This document shows, in pieces, positions 6,723 through 11,023 of a DNA stretch of 11,023 nt. Within the stretch, counting starts at the first letter, position 1. Each line of letters starts with the position of its first letter. The stretch lies in assembly GCA_024641225.1 (NCBI GenBank), contig JAHEDN010000046.1, positions 1 through 11,023 on the forward strand, read 5' to 3'. Origin of the DNA: Burkholderiales bacterium (GTDB taxonomy: Bacteria; Pseudomonadota; Gammaproteobacteria; Burkholderiales; Burkholderiaceae_F). The notes under the pieces were generated by a model. The model saw only the letters and a program-made list of their open reading frames with translations, was not told the origin of the DNA and did no database searches. The position numbers and the translations under genes are program-made.

Positions 6723-6998
6723 CTAGGCTGCACGCTGGCCGTCGAGAGCGAGCAGCCGGTCGACGCCGTACAGCCTCGCCAGGCTGTCGATGTCGGCCGG
6801 CACGCTGCTGAAGACGAGCCGCCCGCCGCGAGCGACGGCCTGCCGCTGCCATTCGAGCAGCAGCGCGATCGCTGCCGTGTCGACCTCGGTCACCGCGGCG
6901 AGATCGACCGCAAGATCGCCATTCGCGATCGATGCCAGGCCTTCGAGGAGCACCTCGCCGGCATTGGCGTTGGTGATCGAGGTAACGGCGACCTTCAT
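6723..6998 (-). CDS. mlaB: MlaB, STAS-domain protein of the Mla phospholipid transporter
   Basis: This 91-residue single-domain STAS protein has the expected strand-helix pattern and a VDTAAIALLLEW motif (39-50), the position where anti-sigma-factor antagonists carry their key Ser/Thr; here it is Thr41. In the Mla complex MlaB binds the ATPase MlaF on the cytoplasmic side and is needed for its assembly and activity. The gene starts 25 nt after mlaC with no good Shine-Dalgarno, so it may depend on coupling to mlaC. It is the last mla gene; a terminator-like hairpin follows its TAG stop codon. STAS sequences are weakly conserved, so the assignment leans on its place after mlaC. Confidence 0.9.
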   Translation of the reverse strand: MKVAVTSITNANAGEVLLEGLASIANGDLAVDLAAVTEVDTAAIALLLEWQRQAVARGGRLVFSSVPADIDSLARLYGVDRLLALDGQRAA

Positions 6999-7023
6999 CG
7001 CGGGACGGAGGCCAGTGAGCGGT

Positions 7024-7680
7024 TCAGGAAGACTTGCTTTCGAGCGCCTTGTTGCGCTCGGCCAGCGACTTGATCAGCCCGTCGATGCCGCCGCGGCTGA
7101 CTTCGCCGGCAAACGTGTTGCGGTAATTCTCGACCAGCCAGATGCCGAGCACATTGACGTCATAGATTTTCCATCCGCCGCCGGTCTTCTCGAGCCGGTA
7201 GTCGAGCTGGATCGGCTCGCCGCGCGCCGGCACGGCCTGCGTCCGCACAGTCACGTCGGTTTCGGTCGGTTCCGCGCGAAACGGCCGCATCTGCACCTGA
7301 TAGTCCTTGGCGGCCGACACGGCGCCAGCGTAGGTGCGGACGAGAAGCGTACGAAATTCCCGCGTCAGCGCCTGGCGCTGCTCGGGCGTCGCCTCGCGCC
7401 AGCTGCGGCCGACGGCAAGGCGAGTCATCTTCTCGAAGTTCACGTGCGGCAGGATCTTCTCGTCCACCAGCGCGTTCAGCCGCGAGACGTCCCCCGTTTG
7501 CAGGCTCGGGTCCTTGCGGATCGACGCAAGCACGTCTTCCGACAGCGTCTTGACCAGCACGTCGGGCGTGCTTAGCGAGGCGTTGGCGCTGCCTTGCCCA
7601 TGGGCCGCCGGCACCGACGCCACGCCGACGGCGACCAGCGCGGCCAGGGCAAGTGAAGTGATCGAGGTTCTTTGACTCAT
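7024..7680 (-). CDS. mlaC: MlaC, periplasmic phospholipid-binding protein
   Basis: This 218-residue protein has a clear Sec signal peptide: MSQR, a hydrophobic core (about 8-22) and a probable cleavage site after AHG (about 28). The mature part is the MlaC/Tol-tolerance Ttg2 fold, with landmarks KILPHVNFEKMTRLAVG (75-91) and GGWKIYDVNVLGIWLVENYR (168-187). MlaC carries phospholipid across the periplasm between the outer-membrane MlaA complex and the inner-membrane MlaFEDB complex. The ATG at 7680 has an AGGA about 9-10 nt upstream; the frame is open further upstream, but that part overlaps mlaA in another frame and lacks a signal. mlaB follows 25 nt later. Length agrees with the family. Confidence 0.95.
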   Translation of the reverse strand: MSQRTSITSLALAALVAVGVASVPAAHGQGSANASLSTPDVLVKTLSEDVLASIRKDPSLQTGDVSRLNALVDEKILPHVNFEKMTRLAVGRSWREATPEQRQALTREFRTLLVRTYAGAVSAAKDYQVQMRPFRAEPTETDVTVRTQAVPARGEPIQLDYRLEKTGGGWKIYDVNVLGIWLVENYRNTFAGEVSRGGIDGLIKSLAERNKALESKSS

Positions 7681-7727
7681 TGCTGCAATTTCCTGTTCGA
7701 ATTGCGTCCGACGGACACCAGCGTCCC

Positions 7728-8537
7728 TTAACGCGCCGGCCCCGCCTTCGGTTGATCCGTCCCGGCCTTGGGCGCCTTCGCACCGGACTCCGGTGGCTCT
7801 TCGTCCTCGAAGTCCGGATCGGGCAGCCGCGGCGGATCGCCGTCGTACACAAGGTTGCGCCGCAATTGCAGGAAGCCGTCGCGTACGAACTGATACTTGT
7901 CGAGCGCCGCCGCCTCGAGCACCTTTTCCGCCGGCAGCAGGCTGGCGCGCGTGTCGACAAGGCGCACGCCGACCAGCGAATTGCGCACCGGAATATCCTG
8001 GAGGTACCAGAGCGGGTCGGTGCCGAGGAAGTCGAACAACCGGCCGAACGTGTCGCGAACGGAACTCGGCCCGAGCAGAGGCAGCACAAAGTATGGCCCT
8101 GGCTGCAGTCCCCAGCGGCCTAGCGTCTGGCCGAAATCCTCGTTGCTCCGCGGCGCCCCCGCTTTGGCGGCAATGTCGAAACAGCCGAGCAGGCCAACGG
8201 TGCTGTTGACCGCGAAACGGCACATGTCCGACATCGCCTCGCTCGGCTTGCCCTGCAACAGATTGTTGATCGCGTTGACCGGTTCGAGGAGATTGAGGAA
8301 GCCGTTATTGATGCACACGCGAACGTCCTGAGGCAGGACGGCCTCGTAGGCCTTCGCAACCGGCTTGAGCACCGCACGGTCGACGCGATCGTTGAAGTCG
8401 AACATGTGCCTGTTGTAGACCTCCCACGGGTCGACCGGGTTGGCGCCGGCGCCAGTCGGAATCGACGCGCAGCCGACGAGGCCGACCGCCACGATCGCCG
8501 CCGCCAGAAGGCGGAGATATGCACCGAGCGCTTTCAT
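7728..8537 (-). CDS. mlaA: MlaA (VacJ), outer-membrane phospholipid-removal lipoprotein
   Basis: This 269-residue lipoprotein has an N-terminal signal with lipobox LVGC, so Cys23 should be lipidated; residue +2 is Ala, not Asp, which fits sorting to the outer membrane. The MlaA/VacJ core is evident: DPWEVYNRHMFDFND (36-50), FGQTLGRWG (135-143), PYFVLPLLGPSSVRDTFG (148-165). MlaA forms a ring in the outer membrane that removes misplaced phospholipids from the outer leaflet and passes them to MlaC. After about residue 232 there is an acidic, proline-rich then lysine/alanine-rich tail (PDPDFEDEEPPE, with PKAG twice). It starts 7 nt after mlaD. In E. coli mlaA is unlinked from the other mla genes; here it sits between mlaD and mlaC. 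Confidence 0.96.
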   Translation of the reverse strand: MKALGAYLRLLAAAIVAVGLVGCASIPTGAGANPVDPWEVYNRHMFDFNDRVDRAVLKPVAKAYEAVLPQDVRVCINNGFLNLLEPVNAINNLLQGKPSEAMSDMCRFAVNSTVGLLGCFDIAAKAGAPRSNEDFGQTLGRWGLQPGPYFVLPLLGPSSVRDTFGRLFDFLGTDPLWYLQDIPVRNSLVGVRLVDTRASLLPAEKVLEAAALDKYQFVRDGFLQLRRNLVYDGDPPRLPDPDFEDEEPPESGAKAPKAGTDQPKAGPAR

Positions 8538-8544
8538 GGCCGTC

Positions 8545-9021
8545 TCATTTCCTGGCTTCGCCGCCGCCCTCTGCGGCGCGGTTGTAAAGCATCTGACCGA
8601 TCAGGTTTTCCAGCACCACCGCCGACTGCGTCATCCGGATCGTGTCGCCGGCAGCGAGGTTGTCGTCTTCGCCTCCCGGCGTGAGTCCGACGTACTGGTC
8701 ACCGAGCAGGCCGGCGGTCAGGATCGATGCCGACGAGTCCTTGGGAAACGCAAAGCGCTTCTCGAGCTCCATCGTCACCACGCCCTGAAAGGTCTTGCCG
8801 TCGAGCGAAATCGAGCCGACGCGGCCCACGGTGACGCCTGCGCTCTTCACCGGCGCGCGCGGCTTCAGGCCGCCGATGTTGTCGAATCGCGCCGCCACCG
8901 TGTAGGTCTCACCGAGGGTCATCGCCGCCAGATTGGACGCCTTGAGCGCGAGATAGCCGATCGCCACGAAGCCGAACAGCACGAACAGGCCGACCAGCGA
9001 TTCGATTCCCCTGCGTGTCAT
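8545..9021 (-). CDS. mlaD: MlaD, MCE-domain phospholipid transport protein
   Basis: This 158-residue protein has one N-terminal membrane helix (about 8-26) and a periplasmic MCE domain (about 38-117), with the motifs GGLKPRAPVKSAGVTVG (50-66) and LLGDQYVGLTPG (105-116). A C-terminal helical stretch (VVLENLIGQMLY, 135-146) matches the helix that lines the central pore of the MlaD hexamer. MlaD is anchored in the inner membrane with MlaE and exchanges lipid with MlaC. It is somewhat shorter than E. coli MlaD (183 residues), mostly at the C-terminus. The ATG has a GGGGA about 6 nt upstream, 16 nt after mlaE ends, and mlaA follows 7 nt after its stop codon. Confidence 0.95.
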   Translation of the reverse strand: MTRRGIESLVGLFVLFGFVAIGYLALKASNLAAMTLGETYTVAARFDNIGGLKPRAPVKSAGVTVGRVGSISLDGKTFQGVVTMELEKRFAFPKDSSASILTAGLLGDQYVGLTPGGEDDNLAAGDTIRMTQSAVVLENLIGQMLYNRAAEGGGEARK

Positions 9022-9037
9022 ATTTTTCCCCGTTGCT

Positions 9038-9829
9038 CTAGCGCGGTGTCGAGAACATCACTGCTGTCAGGACGAAGTCGAGCAGCAGCACGGCCAGCGA
9101 GGCGATCACGACGGTACGCGTGGTGGCCTGCGCGACGCCCTCCGGCGTGGCGTTGGCCTCGTAGCCTTCGTACAGCGCGACGAACGTACAGGTCACGCCG
9201 AACACCAAACTCTTGATGATGCCGTTGCCGACGTCGTCCCACACGTCGACCCCGGCCTGCATCTGCGACCAGAACTGCCCCGGATCGATGCCGATCATCA
9301 GCACGCCGACCACGTAGCCGCCGAAGATACCCACCGCGGAGAACATCGCCGCCAGCAGAGGCATGGCGATGATGCCGCCGAGCAGCCGCGGCGCCAGCAC
9401 CCGCTGCTTGGGATCGATGGCCATCAGCTCCATGGCGGCCAGTTGCTCGCCGGCTTTCATCAGGCCGATCTCCGCCGTGAGCGACGTGCCCGCCCGGCCG
9501 GCGAATAGCAGCGCGGTGACGACCGGGCCCAGTTCGCGCACCAGCGACAGCGCGACCAGCAGGCCGAGGGACTCGGTCGCGCCGTACCGCGACAGGGTGT
9601 AGTAGCCCTGCAGGGCCAGCACGAAACCAACCGCCAGGCCCGAGGCGCAGATGATCACCAGCGAGTAGTTGCCGATCGCATGGATTTGCGCCACCACGAG
9701 GTAGAAGCGGCGCAGCGAAGCGGGAACGCTCTTCAGCAGGTCGACCAGGAAGAATGCGCCGTGACCAAGGCGAAACAGAAAGCCGAGCGCCCAGCGGCCC
9801 AGCCGCGGCAGGACCTCAATCGCGTTCAT
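9038..9829 (-). CDS. mlaE: MlaE, permease of the Mla phospholipid ABC transporter
   Basis: This 263-residue MlaE/YrbE-family permease has a hydrophobic N-terminal interfacial helix and about five membrane segments (roughly 55-75, 90-112, 150-180, 207-222, 238-258). The family hallmark is the ELGPVVTALLFAGRAGTSL stretch (99-117), followed by AEIGLMKAGEQLAAM (119-133), the coupling region to the ATPase. It forms the inner-membrane dimer that moves phospholipid with MlaF, MlaD and MlaB. The ATG at 9829 overlaps the mlaF stop codon (ATGA, 9829-9826), giving the family's normal length (E. coli 260); the frame is open to 10015 but that part is inside mlaF. Confidence 0.96.
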   Translation of the reverse strand: MNAIEVLPRLGRWALGFLFRLGHGAFFLVDLLKSVPASLRRFYLVVAQIHAIGNYSLVIICASGLAVGFVLALQGYYTLSRYGATESLGLLVALSLVRELGPVVTALLFAGRAGTSLTAEIGLMKAGEQLAAMELMAIDPKQRVLAPRLLGGIIAMPLLAAMFSAVGIFGGYVVGVLMIGIDPGQFWSQMQAGVDVWDDVGNGIIKSLVFGVTCTFVALYEGYEANATPEGVAQATTRTVVIASLAVLLLDFVLTAVMFSTPR

Positions 9830-10632
9830 GCGCCGATTCCGAACCCTTCGGCTACCGGCGGCGCGGGGTAGTGGAAGGGAACCGGGCCGTCGGGCTCGCC
9901 GCGGATGAACTGCCGCACCTCCGGATGGTCGGAGGCTTTCAACTGCGCCGGCGTGCCTTCGCCGACGATCCGCCCGGACGAGATCAGATAGGCATAGTCG
10001 CTGATCAGGAAGCACTCCTGCACGTCGTGCGAGACGATCAGCGACGTGGCGCCGGTGGCATCGTTGAGCCTGCGGATCAGGTTCGCAGCGACGCCCATGC
10101 TGATCGGGTCGAGCCCGGCGAACGGCTCGTCATACATGATCAGTTCCGGGTCGAGTGCTATCGCGCGGGCGAGCGCGATGCGCCGCGCCATGCCGCCGGA
10201 GACCTCCGAGATGCGCAACTGCGCGGCACCGCGCAGGCCGACGGCGTTCAGCTTGAGCAGCACGATGTCGCGGATCATCGATTCGGGGAGCCGCGTGTGC
10301 TCGCGCAGCGGGAAGGCGACGTTCTCGAACACGGTCAGGTCGGTGAACAGGGCGCCGAACTGGAACAGCATTCCCAGCCTCCGGCGCAGTCGGAAAAGCT
10401 GCTCCCGGTCGCCCGCGTCGATCACTTCGCCGTCGAAGCTGACCGTGCCCTTGTTCGGCGCGTGCACGCCGCCGATCAGCCGCAGCAGCGTGGTCTTTCC
10501 ACAGCCGGAGCCTCCCATGATCGCCGTGATCTTGCCGCGTGTGAACGTCAGCGAAACGTCCTCGAGGATCGTTCGGCTGGCGTCGTAACCGAAAGTGACG
10601 CGATCGACGGTAACCAGAGCGTCCGATGTCAC
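9826..10632 (-). CDS. mlaF: MlaF, ATPase of the Mla phospholipid ABC transporter
   Basis: This 268-residue ABC ATPase has Walker A GGSGCGKTT (40-48), Q-loop Gln91 in FQFGALF, signature VSGGM (144-148), Walker B LIMYDEP (164-170), D-loop FAGLDPIS (171-178) and switch His202 in SHDVQE. The GALF/SDLT-like Q-loop and FAGLDPIS are typical of MlaF/Ttg2A rather than exporters. The C-terminal extension (about 236-268) matches the part of MlaF that contacts the neighbouring subunit and MlaB. The start is GTG at 10632; only a distant AGG is upstream. No nearer ATG, GTG or TTG would keep the first beta strand. It is the first gene of the mla set and is overlapped by mlaE. Confidence 0.96.
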   Translation of the reverse strand: MTSDALVTVDRVTFGYDASRTILEDVSLTFTRGKITAIMGGSGCGKTTLLRLIGGVHAPNKGTVSFDGEVIDAGDREQLFRLRRRLGMLFQFGALFTDLTVFENVAFPLREHTRLPESMIRDIVLLKLNAVGLRGAAQLRISEVSGGMARRIALARAIALDPELIMYDEPFAGLDPISMGVAANLIRRLNDATGATSLIVSHDVQECFLISDYAYLISSGRIVGEGTPAQLKASDHPEVRQFIRGEPDGPVPFHYPAPPVAEGFGIGA

Positions 10633-10750
10633 GGCTGGGCGCGCCTAGGTAAGCGCGGGCTGTTGCTGCAAAAAGGGTTCAGGGGCGCGATCCGGCGGGA
10701 GCGATCGGCCGGTCGTCGACGGTGCCGCGCGTGCGGCAACTCGGGCGACG

Positions 10751-10777
10751 ATTGTCGCATACGGACTCCCGCGCCAA
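10751..10777 (-). promoter_or_regulatory. Possible promoter upstream of mlaF
   Basis: On the minus strand TTGGCG (10777-10772) is followed after 15 nt by GACAAT (10756-10751), about 120 nt before the mlaF GTG. The hexamers resemble sigma-70 elements, but the spacer is short of the usual 16-18 nt. The 245-bp stretch between mlaF and the next gene upstream (10633-10878) is the likeliest place for the mla promoter. It also holds a 6-bp hairpin (10723-10738, TGCCGC arms). No recognisable operator was seen. Confidence 0.25.
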
Positions 10778-10878
10778 CCCAGCGCTCTTTAGGTGCATTG
10801 CCCGGCCGTCGCCGCCTGCGCGCGACTCGCCGCCATGCTGAAACTCATCGCCGCGGCGCTTGTTCGGTGCTTCGCGCG

Positions 10879-11023
10879 CTATTTCGCCGCCAGCGGACTG
10901 ACCACTCCGTTGTCGACACGCACCCTGTCGCCCGGGCGATAGTCCGGCCGCTGCGAGACGGTCACGGCGCGATCGATACCGTCGTCGAAGCGGATGCTGA
11001 CCACCCAGACCCTCTCGGCAGCG
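10879..11023 (-). CDS. C-terminal end of a probable glycine-zipper/SlyB-like outer-membrane lipoprotein (partial)
   Basis: The last 47 codons before a TAG stop (10881-10879) are in the window; the 5' part lies beyond the right edge. The peptide contains VVSIRFDDG, a short linker, then RPGDRVRVDNGVV. Alternating V/R strands around a D-D-G turn and a GDRVRV-x-NG segment close to the end are the usual C-terminal domain of SlyB/PcpB-type lipoproteins with an N-terminal glycine zipper. This is recognition by pattern on a short fragment; the lipobox and glycine zipper cannot be seen. It has the same direction as mlaF, 246 bp upstream of it. No clear terminator follows its stop codon. Confidence 0.6.
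   Translation of the reverse strand, partial: AAERVWVVSIRFDDGIDRAVTVSQRPDYRPGDRVRVDNGVVSPLAAK

Noticed and set aside
5789..6811. 340-codon plus-strand open frame opposite the ABC ATPase and mlaB
   Set aside because: It is antisense to two conserved genes, crosses a terminator-like hairpin, and has no family features.
7681..8223. Extension of the mlaC frame upstream to 8223
   Set aside because: It overlaps mlaA in another frame, and the signal peptide begins exactly at the ATG at 7680, which has an AGGA upstream.
9830..10015. Extension of the mlaE frame upstream to 10015
   Set aside because: It lies inside mlaF. The ATG at 9829 overlaps the mlaF stop codon and gives the normal family length.
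10664..10669. T-rich run on the minus strand before mlaF as a possible terminator
   Set aside because: No paired stem lies directly upstream of it.
10835..10942. Plus-strand 35-codon open frame starting MLKLIAAALV
   Set aside because: It looks briefly like a signal peptide, but it is short, has no ribosome site, and is antisense to the lipoprotein-like C-terminus.
1..11023. Mobile elements, CRISPR arrays, tRNA/rRNA genes, defence or toxin-antitoxin genes
   Set aside because: I saw no transposase, no regularly spaced direct repeats, no RNA gene and no composition shift. The window is filled by conserved housekeeping genes in one direction.

Overview
The window reads as a conserved chromosomal housekeeping region of a GC-rich betaproteobacterium, most likely of the order Burkholderiales. 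Every real gene lies on the minus strand, so transcription runs from the right edge to the left. The gene order (mlaF-mlaE-mlaD-mlaA-mlaC-mlaB, an ABC-2 exporter pair, ibaG, murA, hisG-hisD-hisC-hisB) and the short, HisZ-dependent form of HisG both fit this group. The taxonomic call is inference from gene order and protein character, not from a marker gene.

Layout in direction of transcription: (1) 11023-10879 is the C-terminal end of a small protein resembling glycine-zipper/SlyB-type outer-membrane lipoproteins, followed by about 245 bp without a gene. (2) 10632-6723 is a complete six-gene mla set for retrograde phospholipid transport between outer and inner membrane. It encodes the ATPase MlaF, permease MlaE, MCE protein MlaD, outer-membrane lipoprotein MlaA, periplasmic carrier MlaC and STAS protein MlaB. 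In E. coli mlaA lies elsewhere; here all six are together. (3) An intrinsic terminator-like hairpin (6690-6651) ends this set. (4) 6646-4884 is a YadG/YadH-type ABC-2 exporter, ATPase then permease, coupled by a GTGA overlap. (5) ibaG (BolA family) and murA (first committed step of peptidoglycan synthesis) follow. (6) A second terminator-like hairpin (3152-3116) follows murA. (7) hisG, hisD and hisC are coupled by ATGA overlaps, and the first 15 codons of hisB reach the left edge.

The theme of the right two thirds is cell-envelope upkeep: lipid asymmetry, an exporter of unknown substrate, and peptidoglycan precursors. The left third is histidine biosynthesis. There is no mobile element, CRISPR array, tRNA or rRNA, and no sign of horizontal transfer. 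I found no undescribed biological system. The points most worth a second look are the two terminator-like hairpins set very close to the next start codon inside an otherwise compact co-oriented cluster, the conserved but functionally unassigned ABC exporter between mla and ibaG, the MurA start choice, and the lipoprotein tail at the right edge.
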